Below are positions 51,323-59,097 of a stretch of DNA of 64,000 bases, in pieces. Source of the stretch: Sphaerisporangium melleum (GTDB taxonomy: Bacteria > Actinomycetota > Actinomycetes > Streptosporangiales > Streptosporangiaceae); assembly GCF_014646695.1 (NCBI RefSeq), contig NZ_BMNT01000020.1:11651-75650 (forward strand). The letters run 5' to 3'. Numbering within the stretch: position 1 is the first letter of the stretch; each line of letters starts with the position of its first letter. Made by a program: the position numbers and the translations under genes. The notes beneath the pieces were generated by a model. That model did no database searches. It was not told where the DNA came from and saw nothing but the letters and a program-made list of their open reading frames with translations.

Positions 51323-51669
51323 GCATCGAGTACCAGCGCGCGCTTGGCCAGCGCATCGCCCAGGAGCGCAAGCGGCGCGGCCTCTCGCAGCCGGAGCTGG
51401 CCCGGCTGATCGACCGGTCGGTGGCCTGGGTATCCCAGGTCGAGCGCGAGGTCCGCAAGGTCGACCGCATGTCGGTGCTGGAGAAGCTGGCCGAAGCGCT
51501 GGACGTACCGCTGTCGGAGCTGGCCGCCGAAGCGCCGGTGGTCGCCGCGGCCGCCGATGAGATCCCTGGGACGGTCGGCCTTCGGCTGGTGCTGTCGAGG
51601 CGCACTCGCTGCGGGTGGGGCTACGCCCGGCGCCCGTCCCGCCGGCCGAGTAGTACCGGACCGCGATAG
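51319..51669 (+). pseudogene. N-terminal part of an XRE regulator, frameshifted
   Basis: The frame from GTG 51319 begins with a clear XRE helix-turn-helix (ALGQRIAQERKRRGLSQPEL, SVAWVSQVEREVRKVDR, LEKLAEALDVPLSEL). After GLRLVLS the frame turns to Arg-rich noise, while a shifted frame gives AHSLRVGLRPAPVPPAE-stop, the usual continuation in this family. Thus a one-base change has broken the gene, and it lacks its TPR half, which resembles the fragment at 46200-46460. The helix-turn-helix part could still be made. Confidence 0.7.
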
Positions 51670-51707
51670 CGCATGACGGCGGCACGTGCGCGTGATCCAC
51701 TGGTCAA

Positions 51708-52187
51708 ATGGAGAGCATGGTAACGAGTCTCGTAGCAATCTTGGGGACACTATTGGGCGCCACCGCCACATACATTTTCCAGATGCGGACTGCCAAGCAG
51801 GCGCGACAGTCCGCGCGGGAAGAACGACTGTGGCAAGAACGTCTGGCAACGTACAGCACCTTCGCCAGCGCGCTTACGGATTTCCGAAAGAGCCAGAACG
51901 ACCGATGGCACAGGGAACAGGAAAACTCCCAGAGCGCCGCGTACGCTACGGCACGAGATGAGTCCTATCGCCAGCGCGCCAACGCGACGGCCGCGCTTTA
52001 CAGGCTCCGGCTGGTCACAACAAACCCAGAACTCGATAGCTTGGCATCGTTGGCGTTGAAGCTGACCGAAGAAATCCACGACGCCACAGATGAGCAAGAT
52101 CGTACTGGTCGAGGTCGGAAGGCCCGCCGAGCCCTTCTCGACTTCACTCAGGCAGCCGCAGTTGATGTCCAGCAGCTCCACATCTAG
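51708..52187 (+). CDS. Small membrane-anchored coiled-coil protein
   Basis: The 159-residue protein begins with one TM helix (MVTSLVAILGTLLGATATYIF) followed by a charged helical region (RTAKQARQSAREERLWQERL) and more helices to the C-terminus. Codon use is less GC3-biased than in neighbours, pointing to foreign origin. The start is ATG 51708 or 51717; neither has a well-spaced ribosome site. Proteins of this one-TM plus helix type are common and uncharacterised in actinomycetes. Confidence 0.7.
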   Translation: MESMVTSLVAILGTLLGATATYIFQMRTAKQARQSAREERLWQERLATYSTFASALTDFRKSQNDRWHREQENSQSAAYATARDESYRQRANATAALYRLRLVTTNPELDSLASLALKLTEEIHDATDEQDRTGRGRKARRALLDFTQAAAVDVQQLHI

Positions 52188-52222
52188 CGATCTCGAACTG
52201 CCAAGAGAACCCTTGCCGCCGT

Positions 52223-52339
52223 CCGGTCGCCGTTATGCCGGTTGGTCCGCTCGCGGCTGGGAGTGCCGTAGGAGGCGTTGCACATTCCGTCGGCTTCGAC
52301 CCACATCAACGTCTCGGCCATGGTCTTCACCAAAGGATC
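52223..52339 (-). pseudogene. IS256/Mutator-family transposase fragment
   Basis: The minus strand reads DPLVKTMAETLMWVEADGMC then NASYGTPSRERTNRHNG, matching the N-terminal region of IS256-type transposases (LMxAEADAxCxAxYGxxSxERxNxRNG). Nothing else of the gene remains. Confidence 0.6.
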
Positions 52340-52476
52340 ACAACAGATCCGGATCCTCCTGTTCGATCTACTCCACCAGCGCGCGCCAGGGCCACAATGA
52401 TCACGAGATGTCCCTCGCCACGCCAACTACCAGCGGAAACCCGCACACCACCTCCGTGGACACAACCGCTCACCGC

Positions 52477-52680
52477 TCACCGCTCGCGAAGCGCCCTTAC
52501 GGCCTGGGGCATGCCTGCCTGTCCACCTGGCTCAACGCAGGGGTATCCGCGCAGCGGGTGGCCGGCTGGGCCGGCAACAGCGTGGAGGTACTTCTGCGCA
52601 CCTATGCCAAGTGCCTCGTTGGCCAAGACGAGCGATCCATGCGCCTGATCAGCGAAGTCCTACGCCCCACCCCCGCGGGA
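52477..52680 (+). pseudogene. Tyrosine integrase C-terminal fragment
   Basis: The plus strand reads SPLAKRPYGLGHACLSTWLN, then AGVSAQRVAGWAGNSVEVLL and RTYAKCLVGQDERSMRLISE, the catalytic C-terminus of actinomycete integrases, with nucleophile Tyr in RTYAKC and His of the GNS box region. The catalytic Arg of the usual LRHACLSTW is Gly here (LGHACL), so it would be dead even if complete. It lies 123 bp from tRNA-Arg, the usual integrase/att arrangement, and fits directly after the fragment at 43084-43185. Confidence 0.8.
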
Positions 52681-52761
52681 AAGCATTGGGAAGAGTCAGC
52701 CGGACGCGCCCGATGGCAACCGGACACAGCCGGACGGCAACCACTGATCGAGACACGAAAG

Positions 52762-52792
52762 AGCCCAGGTCATCACGGGGATGACCTGGGCT
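52762..52792. terminator. AGCCCAGGTCATC hairpin terminator
   Basis: AGCCCAGGTCATC (52762-52774) pairs with GATGACCTGGGCT (52780-52792) across ACGGG and is followed by TTTTC. It ends the integrase side and also lies just past the 3' end of the oppositely oriented tRNA-Arg. Confidence 0.9.
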
Positions 52793-52802
52793 TTTCTGTG
52801 GC

Positions 52803-52874
52803 GCGGCCGGGAGGACTCGAACCCCCAACCTTCTGATCCGTAGTCAGATGCTCTATCCATTGAGCTACGGCCGC
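52803..52874 (-). tRNA. tRNA-Arg (anticodon ACG)
   Basis: The minus strand folds as a cloverleaf: acceptor GCGGCCG/CGGCCGC, D arm with AGCTCAATGGATAGAGC, anticodon stem TCTGA/TCAGA around loop CTACGGA (anticodon ACG), and T arm with GGTTCGAGTCC. CCA is not encoded. tRNA 3' ends are common integration sites, which fits the adjacent integrase remnant. Confidence 0.96.
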
Positions 52875-53014
52875 TTGCCTCACTGCCTCGATAAGCATAG
52901 CGGGTCTTTGGGGGTGTGCCGAACCGATACGGGAAGCGAGTCCGGGGTCCGGCTCTGACCGGGGGTGGCGGGGTGAGGCGAAAGGGCTCGGACCGGGTGC
53001 GGCGCCCGGGGTGG

Positions 53015-53248
53015 TCAGGGGGCGGGGGCGATGTGGATGCGGAAGCCGTCGCCGCTGACGACCTGGCCGGCGCGGATCTTGGCGCGCTTGCGGAGCTCCA
53101 CCTCGCCGTCCACCATGACCTCGCCGTCGATGATCAGCAACCCGGCCTCACCGCCGGTCTCGGCGATGTCGCAGATCTTGAGCAGGTCGCAGAGCGGGAT
53201 GTAGTCGCTGCGCAGCTGGAAGGTGCCTTCCAGGAAGTTCGCGTTCAC
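53015..53248 (-). CDS. S4-domain RNA-binding protein (YbcJ-like)
   Basis: The 77-residue protein is a lone S4 domain (YIPLCDLLKICDIAETGGEA, LLIIDGEVMVDGEVELRKRA then KIRAGQVV), as in YbcJ/YaaA-type RNA-binding proteins acting on rRNA or tRNA. GTG 53248 has no ribosome site, but TATGCT lies six bases upstream, so translation may be leaderless; the frame is open to 53284. Confidence 0.88.
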   Translation of the reverse strand: MNANFLEGTFQLRSDYIPLCDLLKICDIAETGGEAGLLIIDGEVMVDGEVELRKRAKIRAGQVVSGDGFRIHIAPAP

Positions 53249-53575
53249 GGCTTCAGCATAGGCAGGACCAGGAGACTGCTCCACGTGTCCCAGGTCTGCG
53301 TGTGAGGGCTGGTCTGAGGTTCAGGCATGAAGTGCGGGGCGGCTTGGGCACCTCCCCTGCGCGGGGTCGTGCCGGGCTGCCGTAGCCGGCCGCGCCGGGG
53401 GATAGGCCGCGTCGAAACTCCGCTCAGCGAGGCTCGGGAGGCGGGGCTAAAGGGTTCAAAGGGGTCAATACCTCCGCAAAGTTTCGCGGGTGTGGGCGTG
53501 GCGGCGGGTGGGGGGGCAATGAACCACTCGACCACCAGAGGTGGCTCTCAAGATCAGGACCTGCGGGGTTGAAGT
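53249..53575. other. Intergenic region, nothing recognised
   Basis: These 327 bp separate the divergent S4-domain and ATPase-domain genes. No gene, strong hairpin or repeat was found by eye; promoters for both genes must be here. Confidence 0.5.
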
Positions 53576-54148
53576 ATGAACCAGCACCCGGGTTTTCTCG
53601 GTACGGTCGGTCACTCGGCGCAGGTCGCCGCGGCCGTCGCGCTGACCTTCCTGGGAGCCGTGGTCATCGCGGCCGTGCTGCTGACGCGACGGCGCCACAA
53701 GGCGGCCGTGGCGAAGGCGCACTCGCAGCATGTCCGCGAGCTGACCCGTCTCCTGCTGCGCGCCCAGTACGACTATCCGCGTCCCAGTCTCGCCGACCTC
53801 GTCCACGCGTCCCGCAAGGGCGGCCTGGCGGTGCGACTTCACGTGGCCGGATCGCCGCGCATGCTGCCCGATCCGGTGGACCTCGCCGGTATGCGGATCA
53901 TCCACGAGTCCCTGACCAACGCCCTCAAACACGGCACGCCACATGCCTCTGTGGTGCTGGGGTACAAGCCGAACCTGCTCACCGTGACCGTGGACAGTGC
54001 GCTGAGCGGCAGGACGCACGCCGGCCGTACGGAGCATGGGGGGCTGGAAGCGGCCCGGCGCCGCGCGGAGAAGGTCGGCGGATGGCTGACGGCCGGGCCG
54101 TACCAGGGAGGGTGGCGCGTCCACGCCGAGTTGCCGTGCCGTCGGTGA
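53576..54148 (+). CDS. Membrane protein with lone GHKL ATPase-like domain
   Basis: The 190-residue protein has one TM helix (VAAAVALTFLGAVVIAAVLL) and a GHKL-like domain whose N box is visible as MRIIHESLTNALKHG, resembling the sensor kinase at 54887 (YRILREALTNALRHG). No dimerisation/His-phosphorylation segment is present, and the G box is poor (HGGLEAARRRAEKVGG). It may be a degenerate kinase or partner of the nearby two-component system. The ribosome site before ATG 53576 is weak. Confidence 0.7.
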   Translation: MNQHPGFLGTVGHSAQVAAAVALTFLGAVVIAAVLLTRRRHKAAVAKAHSQHVRELTRLLLRAQYDYPRPSLADLVHASRKGGLAVRLHVAGSPRMLPDPVDLAGMRIIHESLTNALKHGTPHASVVLGYKPNLLTVTVDSALSGRTHAGRTEHGGLEAARRRAEKVGGWLTAGPYQGGWRVHAELPCRR

Positions 54149-54221
54149 CCTGATCCGCCCTCGCCACGGCCACGCACTGATCAGCGTGCCCCGCCGCACC
54201 AGACCTCTATAAGCGCGGCCG

Positions 54222-54761
54222 TCACTGCGGGCGGGGCTTCTTGGGGAAGATCGTGTAGCTGAGCGGCCAGATCAGGGCGATCAGCGGCACCCGTCCCAGG
54301 CCCAGCATGAACGTCCAGAGCTCCTCCGTGCGGGCCGGATCGCCGATCGCCCAGATCGCCAGGACCAGCAGCGCGCAGGCGATGCCGTACGCGAGCACGA
54401 TGCGTGCCCAGATGCCCCACTCGTAGCGGGCTCTGGCCGTGCGGCCGGCGGGCGGCTTGCGCGGCGGCGGGCCATCGGAGAGCCGGTGCGCTGCCACCTG
54501 GTCCGCCCAGCGGAGCGTCCGGTGCCCGAAGACGACCGAGTAGGCGATGTAGGCCGCGGCCAGCCCGTGCGTCCAGTTCGCCGTGCCGCCCGCGCGCAGG
54601 TCGGCCACGGTGGCGACGAGCAGGACGACGTCCACGAGCGGCACGCAGAGCAGCAGTACGGCGCTGAGCCGGCGGGCGCGCATGACGTACCGTGCGAGCA
54701 GGCCGAGGCCGAGCAGCACCCAGAAGCCGATCTCGCAACCGATGATGACAGCCAGGATCAC
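54222..54761 (-). CDS. Membrane protein of unknown function
   Basis: About five TM helices are visible (VILAVIIGCEIGFWVLLGLG, LSAVLLLCVPLVDVVLLVAT, AAAYIAYSVVFG, VLAYGIACALLVLAIWAIG, VPLIALIWPLSYTIF). The start is uncertain: GTG 54761 is used, but codons upstream to about 54830 could also be coding. It is divergent from the sensor kinase gene. No family is assigned with confidence. Confidence 0.7.
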   Translation of the reverse strand: MILAVIIGCEIGFWVLLGLGLLARYVMRARRLSAVLLLCVPLVDVVLLVATVADLRAGGTANWTHGLAAAYIAYSVVFGHRTLRWADQVAAHRLSDGPPPRKPPAGRTARARYEWGIWARIVLAYGIACALLVLAIWAIGDPARTEELWTFMLGLGRVPLIALIWPLSYTIFPKKPRPQ

Positions 54762-54805
54762 GCTTTCCAGGGTGGACAGGATGGCGAGGTCTGTCGTCGG
54801 CGGCG

Positions 54806-54835
54806 TTGACGAGTTCGGACTACACCTTTGTGTGT
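54806..54835 (+). promoter_or_regulatory. Promoter-like element with CTACAC-CTTT-GTGTAG palindrome
   Basis: TTGACG (54806-54811) is followed at promoter distance by TGTGTA, and the palindrome CTACAC-N4-GTGTAG (54820-54835) overlaps the latter. It lies 51 bp before the sensor kinase start and may be the response regulator's own site. Confidence 0.45.
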
Positions 54836-54886
54836 AGGGCGGACCGTACCCGAGGCGGTGTCGGGCGGTAGGAGCCGCGTGATGGG

Positions 54887-56059
54887 ATGGCGGGCATGCA
54901 GCCGTTCCGGCAGGACGCATTGATGGCCGCGGTGGTGTTCGGCGGCGGTCTGGTCCTGCTCGCGGGCGGCGCCTACGTCCACCGTGGCACGCCGGCCGTC
55001 CTGCTGGCGCCGCCGCTGGCGGTCGCCTCGATCGGGGTCGCGGTGCGGCGGCGGGCACCGGTGACAGCGCTGGTCCTCGGCGTGGTCGCGATCACGGCGG
55101 ACGTCTTGCTCGGCCCCTCGCTCGGCACCGTCCTGGTGTTCACCGACAACATCTACGCGGCGGCGCTGTACGGTCCACGGCGGCTGGCCACCTGGCTCCT
55201 CGGCGTCACGTCCGTGCTGGCCGTCGTGGTCGGCGCCGTGAGCGGGTTCGCCGCCAGGAACTGGGCCGCCCTGGCGATCGGTGCCGTCCAGGGAGGGCTG
55301 GTCCTGACCACTCCCGCCATCACCGCCGTGATCGTCCGGCAGCATCGGGATCAGGCGATCGCCGAGCGCGCCCGTGCGGACCAGACGGCCCGGCTCGCCG
55401 GACTGGACCGTCAGGCGGCGGTCGCGGCGGAGCGTGCCCGCATGGCGCGTGAGCTGCACGACCTGGTCGCCAACCACTTCAGCGCCGTCGCGATCCAGGC
55501 GGCCGCGGTCATGGCCCGGAACGACCTGGACGATCGGACGGTGCGAAGCGTCCTCGCGTCCATCCGGGAGAACAGCGTGCGGGGGATGGCCGAGATGCGG
55601 ACGATGATCGGGCTGCTGCGCGCCGAGGGCGACGATCCCGGACTGGTGGAACATCGGCTGAAGGACCTCGCCGACCTGGTCGAACGCTCACGCCGGGCCG
55701 GCATGCGCATCGAGCTGAACGTCTCCGGCACGCCCCGCGATCTCGCGCCCTCGGTCGAGCTGGCGGGTTACCGCATCCTGCGGGAGGCGCTGACGAACGC
55801 GCTCAGGCACGGCACGGGCGAGGCGAGGGTGACGGTCGACTACGGGCGGGCCGGCGAGGTGGTTTTGTCCGTACGCAATCCCGTGTCGTCCACGCCGACC
55901 GGTCTGCCGGGGTCCGGCACCGGGCTGGTCGGTCTGGAAGAACGCGCGGCGCTGGTGGGCGGCTCGTTCAGCGCGGGCGCCGAGGGGGACGGGTGGGCGG
56001 TGTCGGCCACGCTCCCGGCGGACGGCGGCCAGGCTCGGGACGGCGGGGGCCGCGAATGA
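54887..56059 (+). CDS. Sensor histidine kinase (NarL-type, HisKA_3)
   Basis: The 390-residue kinase has four or five N-terminal TM helices (residues 10-150), a dimerisation domain with the phospho-accepting His in MARELHDLVANHFSAVAIQA, and a C-terminal GHKL domain (YRILREALTNALRHG, then GTGLVGLEERAALVGGSFSA). It phosphorylates the adjacent response regulator; the signal is unknown. The stop overlaps the regulator's ATG (ATGA). Confidence 0.93.
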   Translation: MAGMQPFRQDALMAAVVFGGGLVLLAGGAYVHRGTPAVLLAPPLAVASIGVAVRRRAPVTALVLGVVAITADVLLGPSLGTVLVFTDNIYAAALYGPRRLATWLLGVTSVLAVVVGAVSGFAARNWAALAIGAVQGGLVLTTPAITAVIVRQHRDQAIAERARADQTARLAGLDRQAAVAAERARMARELHDLVANHFSAVAIQAAAVMARNDLDDRTVRSVLASIRENSVRGMAEMRTMIGLLRAEGDDPGLVEHRLKDLADLVERSRRAGMRIELNVSGTPRDLAPSVELAGYRILREALTNALRHGTGEARVTVDYGRAGEVVLSVRNPVSSTPTGLPGSGTGLVGLEERAALVGGSFSAGAEGDGWAVSATLPADGGQARDGGGRE

Positions 56060-56688
56060 TCAGGGTCCTCGTCGCCGATGACCACGCGGCGGTGCGCGCG
56101 GGCGTCGTCCTGATCCTGCAGGGTCAGCCGGACATCGAGGTGGTCGCGGAGGCGGCCGACGGGCGTGCCGCCGTCGAGACGGCCCGCGAGTTGCGGCCCG
56201 ACGTCGTCCTGATGGACATTCGGATGCCTCGCCTGGACGGCATCTCGGCCACCCGCGAGCTGAGCGGCATCGCCGACGTGCTGATCCTGACGACCTTCGA
56301 CCTGGACGAGTACGTCTTCGGGGCGCTGCGCGCCGGTGCCGCCGGTTTCCTGCTCAAGAACACCGACGCGGATTCCCTCGTCCAGGCCGTACGGCTGGTG
56401 GCGCGCGGCGACGGGCTGATCGCGCCCTCGGTGACCCGGCGGCTGATCGCCGCGTTCGCCGAGACGAGCGAGCGTAAGCCGTCCGATCTCGGGGTGCTGA
56501 CACCGCGCGAGCGTGAGGTGCTGGCCTGCGTGGCGCGGGGGTTGTCGAACGCCGAGATCGCCCGCGAGCTGGACATGACCGAGGCGACGGCGAAGACCCA
56601 TGTCAGCCGGATGCTGGGCAAGCTCGGCCTGCGCAGCCGCGTCCAGGCGGCCATTCTGTACGCGGGGAGGGGCGTCCACGAGCCATGA
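56056..56688 (+). CDS. NarL/FixJ-family response regulator
   Basis: The 210-residue regulator has a receiver domain (VLVADDHAAVRAG, phospho-Asp in VVLMDIRMPRLDG, TTFD switch, LLKNTD Lys) and a LuxR helix-turn-helix (LTPREREVLACVARGLSNAE, then IARELDMTEATAKTHVSRML). It is co-translated with the kinase and probably acts on transport or membrane genes nearby, the divergent membrane protein being one candidate. Confidence 0.95.
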   Translation: MIRVLVADDHAAVRAGVVLILQGQPDIEVVAEAADGRAAVETARELRPDVVLMDIRMPRLDGISATRELSGIADVLILTTFDLDEYVFGALRAGAAGFLLKNTDADSLVQAVRLVARGDGLIAPSVTRRLIAAFAETSERKPSDLGVLTPREREVLACVARGLSNAEIARELDMTEATAKTHVSRMLGKLGLRSRVQAAILYAGRGVHEP

Positions 56689-56712
56689 CCGCCGCCGGAA
56701 TCCGACGCGGGT

Positions 56713-57216
56713 TCAGGTGGGGGAGGTGGGCAGGGCGGACCAGGTGGAGTAGTGGGTCACCTGGACCACGATCAGTGGGCCGGTGGGCGGCTGAGGACGA
56801 TATTGCGGATATTTCGCAACAAGGGGGGCCAGCAGTGCCGGGGCGCGCTCGTCCTCCCCGTCCAGGATCGTCGCGAAGCCGTCGGCCCGCACCCACCACA
56901 GGGCCGTCCAGTCTTCGTCGTAGTGGTCCACCAGCACGCACACGTTCGGGTTGACCTGGATGTTCCGCAGGCGCCGCAACCACGCGCCCGACTTGGGCTT
57001 GTGGTCGACGGCGGTCACGATGCGCTCACCCTCAAGGGCGAACGTCACCGGCACGAGGTGCGGGCGGCCGTCGTCGCCGACGGTCGCGAGCCGGGCCACC
57101 CGGGCGGCGGCCATGCGGTCGCGTGCCCATTCGTCCCTGGCCTGAGCTCGCTCGCCCTGGTCATCGGCATGCCGGTCACGGCTCTCGCCGTCCGGTCCGA
57201 TTCCGACCTCGCCCAC
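56713..57216 (-). CDS. PPOX-class (F420/FMN-dependent) oxidoreductase
   Basis: The protein has the split-barrel flavin/F420-binding pattern of the TIGR03668 group: MAAARVARLATVGDDGRPHL, VPVTFALEGERIVTAVDHKP, LRRLRNIQVNPNVCVLVDHY and WWVRADG. Such enzymes reduce small substrates with F420H2 or FMN. The start is not fixed; GTG 57216 is used, ATG 57114 seems too short because EARDEWARD-like residues before it are conserved in the group, and 57261 is the furthest option. Confidence 0.8.
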   Translation of the reverse strand: MGEVGIGPDGESRDRHADDQGERAQARDEWARDRMAAARVARLATVGDDGRPHLVPVTFALEGERIVTAVDHKPKSGAWLRRLRNIQVNPNVCVLVDHYDEDWTALWWVRADGFATILDGEDERAPALLAPLVAKYPQYRPQPPTGPLIVVQVTHYSTWSALPTSPT

Positions 57217-57291
57217 GGGCGTATCCAAGCACGGCGCGAGCGCCCGGAGGGCGACCGCCACGGCGGCGGGTGGGAAACCGGTGAACTCCGG

Positions 57292-57441
57292 TCAGGCTTC
57301 GGCCGGCCGGAGTGGCGGGTAGACGTGGTCGCCCAGGTGGTCGAAGGGCAGGACGCAGCGGCGATCGAACTGTGTGGCGTCACATCGCTCTGCTTCGTCT
57401 CGCCGGGGCAGCGGTGGCGAATCGACGGGGTTTGCGTGCAT
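57292..57441 (-). CDS. Possible 49-residue zinc-binding protein
   Basis: ATG 57441 starts a short protein with the spacing C-x8-C-x5-H-x3-H (CDATQFDRRCVLPFDHLGDH), a pattern repeatedly seen in small actinomycete proteins (RCxLPxxHxGxH). The ribosome site is moderate (AGGCAGAG). The rest of the region up to the MarR gene shows nothing else. Confidence 0.45.
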   Translation of the reverse strand: MHANPVDSPPLPRRDEAERCDATQFDRRCVLPFDHLGDHVYPPLRPAEA

Positions 57442-57696
57442 GACTCTGCCTGTTCTCCGGTGGCATCGCCATGGGCGACCACCACGGCCGAGGGCGGGGG
57501 GACACCCTGGACCGTTACAGATGCTCTCACGGACCCCTTGGGCAGTTCTATATTCCACTGCGGCATTTGTGATCTTTTGCCACGATTACCAGGGATACCT
57601 GGCATCCCTGCGAAGAGGGATACGACAATCCGCGCCGGTCGGCGAGCGGCGCCGCCGAGCGTGTTCCGTACGGCGCACGATGCTCTGATGCCGGGC

Positions 57697-58173
57697 TCAG
57701 GTATGGGCTCGTGGCTCGGGTTCGGCGGCCACTTCGCGTTCGTAGGTGTGCAGCGTCTCGATGAACAGGCGGCGCTGCTCGGCGGTCAGCGGCTCGAGGG
57801 CCTTGCGCCAGGCCCGGGCTCCCCAGGCCAGCCAGGCGTCCACCGCGGCGCGGTTGGCCTCGGCGATGCTCACGATGGTGCGGCGGCGGTCGGCCTCGTC
57901 CTCGCGCCGGTCCACCACGCCCTTGCGGCTCAGGTCCCCCACCATGAGACTCACCGTCGTGGGCGCGACCTCGAGCCGGGCGGCCAGCTCGTTCACGGTC
58001 AGCGGTCCGTCGAACAGCAGGTACGCCAGCAGGGACAGGTGCCGCGGGGCCAGGTCCAGTGACTGGAGCGCCTGGGGAACGGGAGTGCGCTTGGCCCGGC
58101 CGACCAGACGCGGCATGAGGAGCAGAAGCGTCCGCACCCCCTCGTCGACGGTCACGCCCTCATCGATCGACAT
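57697..58173 (-). CDS. MarR-family transcriptional regulator
   Basis: The 158-residue regulator has the MarR winged helix (APRHLSLLAYLLFDGPLTVN, ELAARLEVAPTTVSLMVGDL, SRKGVVDRREDEADRRRTIV) with the typical DxRR wing. Target genes are unknown; it stands alone, and ATG 58173 follows GGAG. Confidence 0.92.
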   Translation of the reverse strand: MSIDEGVTVDEGVRTLLLLMPRLVGRAKRTPVPQALQSLDLAPRHLSLLAYLLFDGPLTVNELAARLEVAPTTVSLMVGDLSRKGVVDRREDEADRRRTIVSIAEANRAAVDAWLAWGARAWRKALEPLTAEQRRLFIETLHTYEREVAAEPEPRAHT

Positions 58174-58404
58174 GCCTTGATCTCCAAATACCCTTGCCGG
58201 CGACGGCAGATATGGTCGTACGCTGCTGGAGATCATCGTCCCATGTCAGAGGGGAACGACAAGATCATTTGACGAGTTACGGGCGAACCGCGGCCCTCCT
58301 GTGGCCGGTCCTCGGGTCACCGTCGGGTTCCGTGGCATCGAGACCCCCGGCCCGCGCGAGTAGTGCGACCGCATGGACGTCGCGCGGGGCGGGGCGGCGT
58401 CCGG

Positions 58405-59046
58405 TCAGAAGGCCGCGATGGTGGCCGGGGCCCGCTCGGCGCGGCTGAGGGCGCGCAGGACGTCCACCGGGCCGTGGCGGCGGACGGCGAGACGGGTCAG
58501 CAGGTCGAGCACCGTTTCGGCGGCGGACGGCGGCACCTCGGGTGTCGCGACGCCCACGCTCACCGCCAGGTCGTCCGAGTGCACCAGGAGCTCCATCATG
58601 CGGCTGATCAGCAGGTCGTCCAGCGACAGCGACCAAGGTCCCCACAGCGGCATGCGTACCGGCCGGTCGCCGCTCCTTTCGGGCAGCACGCGCTCCAGCT
58701 CCTCGACGGCCGCTTCGGTGCGCGCCACGAGATCGGCGGGACCGTCGCCCGCGATCTTCTCGCCTCCGGCCCTGATCCGGACGTTGAACTCGTCCTCGAC
58801 CGGCCGGCCCATCCAGTTGGCCCTGTTGTAGTGCTCAAGGAGCGGCACGACCTCCTCCTGCGGCTCCGGCCCGGCCAGGACGTCGCAGGTGACGAGGATC
58901 TGGTAGGCCAGGTGCCCGGCCAGCCCGCTCACCTGGAACTCCGCCAGCGCGCTCGGCCGGTCCCACGCCTCGGCGACCGCCGGATCGCGCAACAGGCGTA
59001 CGGCGGCGCGGGCCGCGGACAGGAAATCATCTCTGGTCTGGGTCAT
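58405..59046 (-). CDS. Maleylpyruvate isomerase-like (DinB-fold) protein
   Basis: The 213-residue protein resembles the mycothiol-dependent maleylpyruvate isomerase family: VSGLAGHLAYQILVTCDVLA near the N-terminus, GEKIAGDGPADLVARTEAAV, and a MMELLVHSDDLAVSVG segment with the conserved His. These DinB-fold proteins often bind metals and use mycothiol. ATG 59046 follows AGGGGA. It lies 51 bp downstream of the DUF418 gene on the same strand. Confidence 0.85.
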   Translation of the reverse strand: MTQTRDDFLSAARAAVRLLRDPAVAEAWDRPSALAEFQVSGLAGHLAYQILVTCDVLAGPEPQEEVVPLLEHYNRANWMGRPVEDEFNVRIRAGGEKIAGDGPADLVARTEAAVEELERVLPERSGDRPVRMPLWGPWSLSLDDLLISRMMELLVHSDDLAVSVGVATPEVPPSAAETVLDLLTRLAVRRHGPVDVLRALSRAERAPATIAAF

Positions 59047-59097
59047 TGGTCCCCTTCCCTCCATGCTCCCGTGCCGTCCGATCTTCGCATGACGGGA

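Noticed and set aside
36359-52874. Direct repeat of the tRNA-Arg 3' end as left attachment site of the island
   Set aside because: I looked for a copy of the tRNA 3' segment near 43 kb and further left and found none by eye; only the terminator arms recur, which is not enough to call an att site.
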